The position numbers were made by a program, and so were the translations under genes. The notes below the pieces were generated by a model. The model ran no database searches. It saw only the letters and a program-made list of their open reading frames with translations, and had not been told where the DNA came from. This document shows positions 26,868 through 37,203 of a stretch of DNA of 64,000 nucleotides, in pieces. The stretch is taken from contig NC_034013.1 of NCBI RefSeq assembly GCF_000346465.2, positions 11,269,373-11,333,372 on the forward strand, in the 5' to 3' direction. Positions within the stretch are counted from its first letter, which is position 1, and each line of letters starts with the position of its first letter. Origin of the DNA: Prunus persica (lineage: Eukaryota; Streptophyta; Magnoliopsida; Rosales; Rosaceae).

Positions 26868-27900
26868 TAGCCCACACACCCACACACAGACACGGCCCAC
26901 TTTCTCTCTCTATCTCTATCTTCAGGTTTTTCAAATGTTACTATAAAAACTGAAGGAAAAGTGAATTGAAAAGGTTCCGGGAAAATATAAAGTAAACCAA
27001 ACAAAATATGCGGGACCCATGCCACCACATCTCTTATAATTTCCACCTGTATTTAGATAACTTCCCGGGGGGGTTTTTTTTTTAAATTTCTTTTTAATCT
27101 GCTAAGCTCATGTATAACCAAGAATTTAGGGTTTAAACTCTCGAATTTTAAACGAATTTATAAATTCTAAACAAACCAATTGTGTTAAGACGAATTATAA
27201 ACAACAAAAGCATGTGGCACTTGAAGTCAAGCGGTTAAGAGCATTATCTTTTACATCTAAAATCCTATGTTCGATTCTTTCATTTTTCAATATTGATTAT
27301 ATAAAATCAAAAAAATTGACAAGAAAATCAGCTAGCAATTGATAAATTGGAGGGTGAAGTCAGAAAAATTTGCCTACAAACCGAACTTGAGAATAATTTT
27401 TATGTGCTACTATATAGAGAAAAAAAAATTTAGAATTTGGTAAAATGAAGATTTTATGAGTAATTTGTACGTGTTTAAACTCTAAGATGTGCACCAATTT
27501 AATCTAACTTCGGATCAAACGATTGTGAATCAAATGGGAAACTAGTTGGCTTAAATCACACCATGACAAGAACAAAGAAATTGCCTTGAAATTAAGAGGT
27601 CGCTACATATTGCAAAGTAAAATTGCGTGATAAGAAATCAATTGTTGTTGAACAATAAGTGAAATCTGTATAAAACTTGTGCAGAGATTTTTGAAGAAAT
27701 TTATTTGAAATCAGTTATGGGATCTGTTTCATGAATGGGCGTAGAAATTCTGCCAGTCTCAGAGAATATAAACATGTTCGAACTTGGGAATTAAAACGCT
27801 AATAAGTTTTAAGAAAAATTAGGTTTTAGACATAATTAACTTTATTAATTAGTTTGTAAGATATTGGATATTTTGGTTTTAGTTTTAATACCTAGGAAAA
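26868..27900. other. Intergenic between PIAL and the MULE
   Basis: The first 100 bp are the PIAL leader, with CA/CT-rich sequence. A G-run next to a T-run (27,067-27,082) and a SINE-like piece near 27,210 are the only features seen; the rest is AT-rich without coding signal. Confidence 0.45.
27206..27310 (+). repeat. tRNA-derived SINE-like sequence
   Basis: GTCAAGCGGTTAAGAGCATT resembles box A of a tRNA Ser/Leu gene and TATGTTCGATTC resembles box B at the right spacing, but the stems do not close as a tRNA. This suggests a SINE head. Confidence 0.4.
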
Positions 27901-28126
27901 AATTACTATTTTGGATTAGCCCAAAGAGAGGCCCAGATTCGTTGGCCCATTTGTAAACCTATACAGTAAATGACGCTTTTGCCCCTGAATGTTTAAACAA
28001 GGCGCGACTTCTCTGTTTCGTTTTCGTTCTCGTTCGTTTGGCAGCAGCTTCGTGTTCTTCTCTGTTTCGTCTTCGAGCTCAGTTGTTTGGCAGCAGATTT
28101 CGTTCGTTTGGCAGGCAAATTTCGTT

Positions 28127-28456
28127 CGACGACGAGCAGCAACGACGAGCAGCAACGACGACGATCAGCAACGACGAGCAGAAACCACCACCAACAACGA
28201 CAACCACTGACGACTATCGAAGCGATTTTCACTCTCTTGGGAAAAAAACAGTAAGAAAATGACCCTCTAACACAGATTTGTCTTCGATTTTAGGGATTAC
28301 ACATTTTTGCTGTTGTTCTTTATGCAATGCAGTTTTTGGAAAAATGGATGAATCGTTGGATTCAAAACTACTCTTCGTTTAGGTTTTGCTTCGTTTATAG
28401 GGATTAACCATTCAAAATCATTGGATTCAAAATTTCTGGTTGTTTGTACTAAATTT
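28127..28456. repeat. Left terminal inverted repeat of MULE
   Basis: This matches, in reverse complement, about 35,970-36,276 with few differences. The outer part is a degenerate GACGAGCAGCAAC repeat that differs in copy number between the two ends, while the inner 250 bp are close to identical. Confidence 0.8.
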
Positions 28457-28735
28457 TGAACCAGAAACTGCAATGCAGTTTCTGGTTCCATAATTCAATT
28501 TCAGAGTGCTTTTTGCTAGGGTTTATGGGAATATTATAACTGCTCATGAAGTCAAACGTGTTTTGATATTCAGTACTGTCTTTGCATTTTGATTTCTGGT
28601 TGTTTGTAGCAAATTTTGAACCAGAAACTGCAATGCAGTTTCTGGTTCCATAATTCAATTTCATAGTGCTTTTTGCTAGGGTTTATGGGAATGTTATAAC
28701 TGCTCATGAAGTCAAACGTGTTTTGATATTCTGTT
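28457..28735 (+). repeat. Two copies of the palindromic unit at the left end
   Basis: Palindromes at 28,461-28,485 and 28,621-28,645 lie 160 bp apart in the same unit found on the right as an 11-copy array, here in inverted orientation. The second copy ends about 35 bp before the transposase start codon, so it must form part of its promoter or leader. Confidence 0.85.
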
Positions 28736-28769
28736 TTTGTTTGTTGTTTTGTTTGCATTTTCAAGGCTA

Positions 28770-31084
28770 ATGGAGGTGTGTGTCATTGCCAAGTGCACAT
28801 ATAAGTCGGAAACCATCATGTTTTCAGTTTCATCAGAGTCATCCATGGTTGATATTTTGAAGACATTGTGTCTGAGGTTTAGGGGTTTGCAGTTGGGTTG
28901 TTTCACATTACGGTATTCGGTGCCCAGTTATCCGAGTTGTTTTCTAGAAACGGATAGCGATTTGGACTTGATGAGGACATTTTTGTTGATATCAAATGAG
29001 AAGACTGTTGATATTTTAGTGAAGGATTTATGCGGGAGCAGTGAATATAGTGGTGATTTTTGTGTAAATAAGGAGTTGATAGCATGTGAAAAGGGCGAGT
29101 CGTCGTGTTCTAGTACTGTCGAAGACAGAAACGAGTTTTTGGGCAGGTCGAAGAGAGCAAGTGCTAAGCCTTTGTTGTCGAATGAGTGGGAGACATACAT
29201 ACATCATGTGGGGCAGAAGTTTGACGGTGGTGCAGAGGAGTTCCGGTTGAAATTGTGCAAGTACGCTCTTGAAGTAGGATTTAATTTTGAATATGCCGGC
29301 AATGACAAGAAGCGGGTGGTTGCTGTTTGTTCGAATAAGAAATTGGAGGGTTGCAGCTGGCGTGTTTATGCTTCTCGTTGTGAAGCTACTGGAAGTTTTG
29401 TAATTCGGACGTTAAATAATGTTCATACATGTGCGGGTCGGATACGGGAATCAAAGAGTAAGATGATGAGGTCTCGTGTGGTGTCCTCCCTCATTGTGGA
29501 CAGAATTCGTGCAAAACCAGAGCTGAAGCCAGTTGAGATTATACACGAGTTCAAAGATTATTATGGTATAGACATTTCATACTACCACGCATGGTTTGGC
29601 AAAGAGTTAGCTAAATTGGACGTTCACGGTGATGAGTCGAAGTCCTTCAACGAGTTAGTGTGGTATGTGGACGCGGTAAAGGAAACTAACACTGGTTCTC
29701 TCTGCACTCTTGATTGTGAAGCTGGAATTAATCGCTTTCGACGGTTTTTTGTGTCTTTTGGCGGTTGCATTGCTGGATTTCAATATTGCATACCCTTGTT
29801 GTTCATTGATGCTACGTTTTTGAAGAGCAAGTACAAGGGGCAGCTTCTGTGTGCTTCGGGAAAGAATGGAAATCAAGGTATGGTTACTGTAATGTATTGC
29901 AGATTTTCATTTGTTGCAATTTTTAGCAGAAACTGCATTGCAGTTTCCCTTTTTTGAGCAGATTTGTTTTCATAAACTGCACTGCAGTTTCCCTTTTTTG
30001 CTTATACTTGTGCTTTTGGTTTTGTTTTGCAGGGTTTTATCCTCTAGCTTTTGGAGTTGTTGATTCTGAGACAGAGGAGAATTGGACTTGGTTTCTTCAA
30101 CATTTGGCTTCTATATTGCTACCGATGGGGAGAGTGGTGACCTTTTTCTCGGACCGCAATCAAGGTTTGTTAAATGCAATGGGGTTTGTGTTTCCCGGAT
30201 GGCCTCATTCTTACTGTTATTATCACCTCAAACAGAATTTGATATCAAAGTACCCGAAGTCAGGTTATGGGAAACTGCTCCAAGACCGTGTTATCAATTT
30301 ATTTAGTAGATGCGCATATGCTGTTACGGAGGAAGAGTTTAAGGTAGCAATGGAGGAGTTGGTGATTGTTGGGAGTTCGAAAGTGAAGACATTTATATCT
30401 GATTTGTCTAGAGATCACTATGCCAACGCATTTTTCAAAGGAATGCGTTACGGGGAGATGGCAAACAGTTTAGCGGAGTCCTTTAATAATTGGGTTGGTG
30501 TGTTTCGAGATTTGCCGGTGCTACCTTTGATAGAAGGGATTCGACAGAAATTGATGGTATTGAATTCTCAACGAAGAATTGAAGCGGAGAAGTGGACAAC
30601 AGTTTTGTGTCCGGAGATGGAGACTAGACTCTGTGAAAATGCGGAGGCCGGTAGGACTTGGGCAGTTCGTCGTTCTAATAGCACTGTTTTTGAAGTATTT
30701 GCTGATTATTCTGTTATGGTTGATCTCGAGCAAAGGACTTGTTCTTGCCGTCTTTGGCAAATTGACGGTTTTCCTTGCACACATGCGGTGGCTGCAATCC
30801 TAGCAAAGAGAGATTCAGTTTATGATTACGTGGAGTGTTACTACAAAACCGACTTCTTTCGAAAAGCCTATGAGAGTCCTATTTTTCCTATTCCAGATAT
30901 TGGGAAAGGATTGGGCAGCAATGGTTCTGCCGCTGGAGTTGTGCTTCCGCCAATTACAAAGAGGCCAGCCGGAAGACCACCAACAAAGAGGATCAAAGTT
31001 TTTGGTGAATTTAAAAGGCCATTGAAATGCAGTCGGTGCAGTGTTGCTGGGCACAATAGGAAGACTTGCAAGGCTATTATATGA
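28770..31084 (+). CDS. MULE transposase (MuDR type)
   Basis: Two exons, 28770-29877 and 30033-31084 (GT-AG, phase 1), encode 719 aa with no stop or frameshift. Domains in order: a PB1-like or ubiquitin-like N-terminus (about 1-90; inference), a MuDR-type zinc/DNA-binding region (about 160-230; KLEGCSWRVYASRC and HTCAG), and the MULE catalytic domain with DDE candidates D347 (LLFIDATF), D410 (FFSDRNQG) and E518 (SLAESFNNW) plus the family's CxxH in CYYHLKQN. A SWIM zinc finger follows at about 606-625 (CSC...CTHA), an AT-hook-like RPAGRPPTKR, and a CCHC knuckle (CSRCSVAGHNRKTC) at the C-terminus. ATG 28770 is the first that gives MEVCVIAKC. The intron carries two copies of the element's palindrome. 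It appears competent for transposition, acting on its own terminal repeats. Confidence 0.93.
29931..29992. repeat. Two palindromes in the transposase intron
   Basis: GAAACTGCATTGCAGTTTC at about 29,932-29,950 and AAACTGCACTGCAGTTT at about 29,974-29,990 lie inside the single intron of the transposase gene, each followed by CCCTTTTTT. Confidence 0.85.
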
Positions 31085-31218
31085 ACACTCCTTCTCATTT
31101 GACAATTTTTTATTTTAGATATGGTTTAGCGAATATATAGTCAGTTTCTGCGTTGCACTTTTTGCAAAAACTGTATTGCAGTTTTAGTTGCTTGTAATTG
31201 GCTACACAGCGTCTAATT

Positions 31219-31733
31219 GGATATTGTGATTCTTTTTTGAAGTTAATGAAAATTATACAATTGTTTAATGAGTGGATATTCGTTTTCGACTGCCATTCAA
31301 TGCTTGTTTTCAGATTTTGAGCAGATTTTGTTGCAGAAACTGCAATGCAGTTTCTGTTTATTTCAGATTTTGTTGCAGAAACTGCATTGCAGTTTCTGTT
31401 TATTTCAGATTTCTGTTTATTTCAGATTTTGAGCAGATTTTGTTGCAGATTATGAGCAGAAACTACATTTCAATGCTGACCTACTTAAATGTGTTTTGAA
31501 CAAAGTTTTAGTACTTTGATTATGGCTTTGGCTTTTGGGTTCTTTTCACATTTTTGGATATTGTGATTCTTTTTTGAAGTTAATGAAAATTATACAATTG
31601 TTTAATGAGTGGATATTCGTTTTCGACTGCCATTCAATGCTTGTTTTCAGATTTTGAGCAGATTTTGTTGCAGAAACTGCAATGCAGTTTCTGTTTATTT
31701 CAGATTTTGTTGCAGAAACTGCATTGCAGTTTG
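31219..31733 (+). repeat. 178-bp direct repeat pair downstream of transposase, with palindromes
   Basis: 31,219-31,396 and 31,556-31,733 are near-identical direct copies, offset by 337 bp, starting GGATATTGTGATTC. Each holds two GAAACTGCAWTGCAGTTTC palindromes about 40 bp apart. This lies in the gap between the 3' ends of the two convergent genes, so it is likely transcribed 3' UTR or terminator sequence. Confidence 0.85.
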
Positions 31734-31808
31734 TTTGTTTCCTTTTGGTTTTGTTGCATCCTGTTCCAAGATTATATTACAGTTTATATATGTATAGGAA
31801 ATATGTTC

Positions 31809-34057
31809 TCATATTCCAAGAAGCCTCTTTCTTTCTCTGTTCTTCACCCTTTGTACTCTTGAAGGAACATCAGGTGTTGGAGCATCTTGCTTCTTCTCTT
31901 CTTCTCTCTCTTCTTGTTGCTTCTCTTCTTCTTTCTTTTCTTCTTCTTTCTCTTCAACTGGTTGTGTTGGTTGTTTTGTAGGCAGATCCATCTCCATTTC
32001 AAAGATTGTTGGGTCTGACAACAAGCTTTCAATTTCTGCCTTGTACTTTTCTTGAATCTCCTTTTTCTTGGCAATCTTCTCCATGTCAATACCAGTTTCC
32101 TTGCCTTCCAATTCTGCAATCCTCCTTTTCAGATTTTGTATTTCATTAAGCTGAACTGTAGATTCCACTGTCATGGTGGCAGTCACACATTCTTCATTAT
32201 CTAATTTCTCTATGTATGTTGCCAACTCCACTTCCAGCTCCTTTGATCTCTTTTCTGCTTGGATAAATATATCCCACAATTCCTTCATTTTCTTCTCACT
32301 GTCTTCATTCTTTTCATCCTTCCACAGTTGTAATCTTTCCGGGCAAACGAAGCTAGGATCTTGTTGTTGGTGGTAGTTGATTTGGTCTGTCATGGACTTC
32401 ACCAAGAGGTCTTGAATTGAATGATCAGGTTTTCCCTCATCATCTTTTTTTTTTTCCTGCATATTGAACAGAAACTAATTAGAAACTGCATTGCATTGGA
32501 GGAAACGAAAACCGAAATGCATAATTCACTGTTTAGAGATTCTTATACCTTGTCAAGAGGGTCTCCCTCTTCTTCGGTAGTTTTTCTCTTTTTATATGTT
32601 TTCAAAATACCCTGTACAATGAGATTGAATGATTCAGAAACTGCATTGGATAAAATGCAAACTGCAATGTAGAAAACACAAACTGCAATGCACTGTATAC
32701 AGATTTCAATTACCTTCTCAACAGTGTCTTCCTCTTCCCTGGTAGTTTTTGGCTTTTTAGGAGTTTTGAAAATATCCTGTACAATGAGAATGATTTAGCA
32801 TGGATTCACATTCAAGATACATTAAAACAGAACATGCGATAAATTGCATACCTCGATGTCATTCAAGTCCTTTATTTGGTTGAATCTTGTGTGGAGTTCC
32901 ACAAGACTCCATTTAAGAATGGCAGGAGTTTCTTTCTCCTTGCCAAGGATTGGTTGTATGATGTTTGTCCTCTCACACAGTAGAAACTGCACAGTTCAAA
33001 AACAAGATATATCAGAAATTAGGTTGGAAACTGCATAGGATAAAACAGAAACTGCGTTGCAGTTTCCATTTCTGCATTGCAGTAAATGGAAACTGCATTG
33101 CACTAAATGGAAACTGCATTGCCTAAAACTCAAAATGCATTGCATAAGCCACTGTTTACTTACCAATATTAGGATAGTGCAACCCGAAACAGCTCCTATA
33201 GAGGCTTCTCCTCCCTTCTTTGCTTTTGCTTTTGCGGTCAAGGATTCATTCATGTAGTCTGAAACAGCTCTTGCCCACGAATAGCTTGAAAGTGTGTCTA
33301 GATTCACGCAGTGCTCAAATAATTTCCAATGCAAAGTAGATGAAGAGTTGGCAAAAAGGAATGTCATGCACAGCAGAATCAATATTAGGCTGACCACTTC
33401 CTTGTCGTAATCAACTTCTTCTTCTTCTTCTTCTTCTTCAGCTTCTTTCTTTTCTTTTCCTTTGTTCGTTTTTTTCTTTTGCTCTGTCTTTGCCTTTTCT
33501 TTCTTCGGTTGGTTTGCCAAGGCAATTGTCTTTTGTAATTCTGCTTCTACCTGGTTTTTTGAAGGTTTTCCCTTTTCTCCAAAGTGCCTTGTTCTGAAGG
33601 TAGCAGTGTACCTATCATTGACAAGTTTGACAGATTTGCCTTCATTTGGCAGTCCTAGAATCTGAGTCACTGCATTGCTTGTGATTTGGAATGATTTGGT
33701 TCCAAATTTGAAGGACTTTGTATCCGGATCAAATGTCTTGAGCAGCTGTGCTAAGTCAATGTCCGACTTATTCATGTTATTCATGTCAATTCTCTGGCGG
33801 TAAAACAGCTCGATCAAGTTCCAGAAAGGGGTTTTCTTGAGAAGCTTCTTCTGCCTTTCATTGAGCTTGTCCTTTATGTCTCTAATGATGCTGTTGAAAG
33901 CATAGGCATTGCACCGAAATTGGACATAGTCCGGGTGCTTTGCTTTCCGATCATAGTTTGGCTTTGGCTTTGTTTTGATCCTTTGAGCCATCGTTTTGAT
34001 TCTGCGCTTTGGTTGGTTTTCAGCTTCATTCTTTTGTGGTGACATTTCTTGTTCCAT
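31809..34057 (-). CDS. MULE-borne accessory protein with mobile-domain-like N-terminus and coiled-coil tail
   Basis: Five exons join in frame to exactly 600 aa: 33164-34057, 32852-32986, 32714-32776, 32549-32611, 31809-32456, all GT-AG and all phase 0. Start ATG 34057 (MEQEMSPQ) is followed by a very basic stretch with RRIKTMAQRIKTKPKP, a likely nuclear signal. Residues of about 70-180 (FWNLIELFYRQRIDMNNMNK, then FQITSNAVTQILGLPNEG) resemble a domain that plant transposable elements often carry next to Ulp1-like proteases, but no protease follows here. An acidic poly-Glu run precedes a hydrophobic region. Exons 3 and 4 are 21-residue duplicates. The last exon is Glu/Lys-rich and strongly coiled-coil. 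The gene faces the transposase, as mudrB faces mudrA in maize MuDR, though I see no sequence reason to call it mudrB. Function unknown. Confidence 0.72.
32549..32776 (-). repeat. Tandem duplicated 63-bp exons in accessory gene
   Basis: Exon 3 (32714-32776, DIFKTPKKPKTTREEEDTVEK) and exon 4 (32549-32611, GILKTYKKRKTTEEEGDPLDK) are both 63 bp, phase 0, and share flanking intron sequence (CATTGTACAG acceptor). The unit was duplicated together with part of its intron. Confidence 0.8.
33028..33145. repeat. Palindrome and half-palindrome cluster in accessory-gene intron 1
   Basis: One full GAAACTGCGTTGCAGTTTC copy at about 33,050-33,068 is followed by several half copies (GGAAACTGCATTGCA) separated by about 20 bp. 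More half copies are in the other introns, at about 32,482, 32,637 and 32,660. Confidence 0.8.
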
Positions 34058-34089
34058 TTTGTGATATGCACTGCAGTTTTTGTGGTCAA

Positions 34090-35975
34090 AATCTGCAACA
34101 AACAACCAGAAACTGCTGCTCAAAATTTGATGTGAAAAGAAACCAAAAGGCAAAAACAGTAGCTAAAACTAATATCAAAACACATTTAAATTCATGAGCA
34201 GTTATCACATTCCCATAAACCCTAGCAAAAAGCACTCTGAAATTGAATTATGGAACCAGAAACTGCAATGCAGTTTCTGGTCAAAATCAAAGACAAACAA
34301 CCAGAAATCAAAAAGGCAAAAACAGTAGCTAAAACTAATATCAAAACACATTTAACTTCATGAGCAGTTATCACATTCCCATAAACCCTAGCAAAAAGCA
34401 CTATGAAATTGAATTATGGAACCAGAAACTGCATTGCAGTTTCTGGTTCAAAATTTAGTACAAACAACCAGAAATCAAAATGCAAAGACAGTAGCTAAAA
34501 CTAATATCAAAACACATGTAAATTCATGAGCAGTTATCACATTCCCATAAACCCTAGCAAAAAGAACTCTGAAATTGAATTATGGAACCAGAAACTGCAT
34601 TGCAGTTTCTGGTTCAAAATTTAGTACAAACAACCAGAAATCAAAAATGCAAAGACAGTAGCTAAAACTAATATCAAAACACATGTAAATTCATGAGCAG
34701 TTATCACATTCCCATAAAGCCTAGCAAAAAGAACTCTGAAATTGAATTATGGAACCAGAAACTGCAATGCAGTTTCTGGTTCAAAATTTAGTACAAACAA
34801 CCAGAAATCAAAAATGCAAAAACAGTAGCTAAAACTAATATCAAAACACATGTAAATTCATGAGCAGTTATCACATTCCCATAAACCCTAGCAAAAAGAA
34901 CTCTGAAATTGAATTATGGAACCAGAAACTGCAATGCAGTTTCTGGTCAAAATCAAAGACAAACAACCAGAAATCAAAAATGCAAAGACAGTAGCTAAAA
35001 CTAATATCAAAACACATTTAACTTCATGAGCAGTTATCACATTCCCATAAACCCTAGCAAAAAGCACTCTGAAATTGAATTATGGAACCAGAAACTGCAA
35101 TGCAGTTTCTGGTCAAAATCAAAGACAAACAACCAGAAATCAAAAATGCAAAGACAGTAGCTAAAACTAATATCAAAACACATTTAACTTCATGAGCAGT
35201 TATCACATTCCCATAAACCTTAGCAAAAAGAACTCTGAAATTGAATTATGGAACCAGAAACTGCATTGCAGTTTCTGGTTCAAAATTTAGTACAAACAAC
35301 CAGAAATCAAAAATGCAAAGACAGTAGCTAAAACTAATATCAAAACACATTTAACTTCATGAGCAGTTATCACATTCCCATAAACCTTAGCAAAAAGAAC
35401 TCTGAAATTGAATTATGGAACCAGAAACTGCATTGCAGTTTCTGGTTCAAAATTTAGTACAAACAACCAGAAATCAAAAATGCAAAGACAGTAGCTAAAA
35501 CTAATATCAAAACACATTTAACTTCATGAGCAGTTATCACATTCCCATAAACCCTAGCAAAAAGAACTCTGAAATTGAATTATGGAACCAGAAACTGCAA
35601 TGCAGTTTCTGGTTCAAAATTTAGTACAAACAACCAGAAATCAAAAATGCAAAAACAGTAGCTAAAACTAATATCAAAACACATTTAAATTCATGAGCAG
35701 TTATCACATTCCCATAAACCCTAGCAAAAAGAACTCTGAAATTGAATTATGGAACCAGAAACTGCAATGCAGTTTCTGGTTCAAAATTTAGTACAAACAA
35801 CCAGAAATCAAAAATGCAAAGACAGTAGCTAAAACTAATATCAAAACACATTTAACTTCATGAGCAGTTATCACATTCCCATAAACCCTAGCAAAAAGAA
35901 CTCTGAAATTGAATTATGGAACCAGAAACTGCATTGCAGTTTCTGGTTCAAAATTTAGTACAAACAACCAGAAAT
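34090..35975 (-). repeat. 11-copy 166-167 bp tandem array centred on a perfect palindrome
   Basis: Palindromes start at 34256, 34422, 34588, 34755, 34922, 35088, 35254, 35421, 35588, 35755 and 35922, so every step is 166 or 167 bp. Each core is GAAACTGCAWTGCAGTTTC extended by CCA/TGG arms to 25 bp. The A or T at the centre varies between units; the rest of the unit differs by scattered single bases and one short TTCAAAATTTAGTA/CAAAATCAAAGA variant. The array begins right upstream of the accessory-gene start and ends at the right terminal repeat. Confidence 0.95.
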
Positions 35976-36276
35976 TTTGAATCCAACGATTTTGAATGGT
36001 TAATCCCTATAAACGAAGCAAACCTAACGAAGAGTAGTTTTGAATCCAACGATTCATCCATTTTTCCAAAACTGCATGCATAAAGACAACAGCAAAAATG
36101 TGTAATCCCTAAAATCGAAGACAAATCTGTGTTAGAGGGTCATTTTCTTACTGTTTTTTTCCCAAGAGAGTGAAAATCGCTTCGATAGTCGTCAGTGGTT
36201 GTCGTTGTTGGTGGTGGTTTCTGCTCGTCGTCGTTGCTGCTCGTCGTCGTTGCTGCTCGTTGTTGGTGGTGGTCGT
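35970..36276. repeat. Right terminal inverted repeat of MULE
   Basis: This is the reverse complement of the left repeat. The outer GTCGTCGTTGCTGCTC motif is expanded here, running to about 36,335 where it then diverges into GTGTGGAACTATCTCTGAG. Confidence 0.8.
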
Positions 36277-36429
36277 TGCTCGTCGTCGTTGCTGGTCGTC
36301 GTTCCTCGTCGTCGTTGCTGCTCGTTGTTGGTGGTGGTCAGTGTGGAACTATCTCTGAGTTTCTGTAGTTGAAGATGAAAGGTCGCGCGAAAGGGTTTTT
36401 GGAACTGATTCAATTTGAGTAGTGTCGTT

Positions 36430-37203
36430 TTTTGTTCTGTTTTCAGTCTTGTTATGTCGTTTTGTTGAGTGGGTAAAAACTAAATATCTATATTTGACAA
36501 TAAAGCACAATGACACATGTAGTAATTTTAGTGCTCTTCAATGTTATTTTAGTAAAAGTAAGTGTTACTTTACTGTCTTTGGTCTTATATTAATTAAGTA
36601 AAATTGTATATCTATCTTTCAAATTAGTAAAGTATTTTATGTTTTAAAACTAAAGCTCCCTAAGTTTTATGGGCAATGCCAAATTAATAATTGCATAAGA
36701 CCTTTGCAATTCACTGAACAAACTTCTCTCTCATTTTTCATCAAGTTTGCCCTAAAAAACCACTAAACCAAAAGCCAAATTGCCCAAGGCTCAACAGCCA
36801 CCAATATCCCATAGTGGCCCTGCCAAAGGAGAGCAACAGAACCCCGCCCCCTGCTGTAATTTCAGGCAATGGTGGAGTTTCTCGAGAGCATAAAGGCAAT
36901 TTTGTAAGCAACAGAAAATATAGGTTCTGCCATGAAACAAAAACTTCTACAATTCAACGTGATGGAGTCGGAATATTTCAATTATACGGTTAAATTTAGC
37001 TTTTCTCCCTTTTTTGGGAAGAAAATAAAAGTCGAACTAATTCTGGTACTAATGGCTCTTTTGACGCTGTAGAAATAACTATGCAGCTTCATACTTCTGT
37101 ACGGCACAAAAGAAGGCCGAGGTGAATCATCAACCTTGCGACGGAGACAGCCAAGCAGCACAAGATGATACAGAAGATGTGTGTTCTCTGAAGTTGCAAT
37201 CGA
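36430..37203. other. Intergenic between the MULE and PP1 3' end
   Basis: AT-rich spacer, then the probable PP1 3' UTR (about 36,960-37,203). No gene or repeat with clear ends was seen. Confidence 0.45.

Larger units (their letters stand above)
27980..36420. mobile_element. Mutator-like element (MULE) with two convergent genes and palindromic array
   Basis: Left (about 28,127-28,456) and right (about 35,970-36,276) segments are near-identical inverted copies: both run from a GACGA/AGCA-rich stretch through ATCGAAGCGATTTTCAC, the 'ACACAGATTTGTCTTCGATT' block and GTTGGATTCAAAA. Inside lie a + transposase gene and a - accessory gene that converge near 31.1-31.8 kb. The left end continues into two, the right end into eleven, copies of a 160-167 bp repeat unit in opposite orientation, so the inverted repeats effectively extend inwards. 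Outer ends are less similar and I could not fix the exact termini or a 9-bp target duplication; coordinates are approximate. Near-identity of the arms and open genes suggest recent activity. Confidence 0.85.

Noticed and set aside
27206..27310. tRNA gene
   Set aside because: Box A and B resemble tRNA, but acceptor and anticodon stems do not pair; a SINE head is more likely.
28038..28262. Open frames in the terminal GACGA/AGCA repeats (also 36,170-36,413)
   Set aside because: They are low-complexity Arg/Thr or Val-rich frames caused by the triplet-like repeat, present on both strands.
34090..35975. CRISPR-like or centromeric satellite array
   Set aside because: Units are contiguous without variable spacers, so it is not CRISPR. 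The 166-167 bp step resembles satellite monomers, but only 11 copies exist and they sit inside a MULE terminus and recur inverted at its other end.
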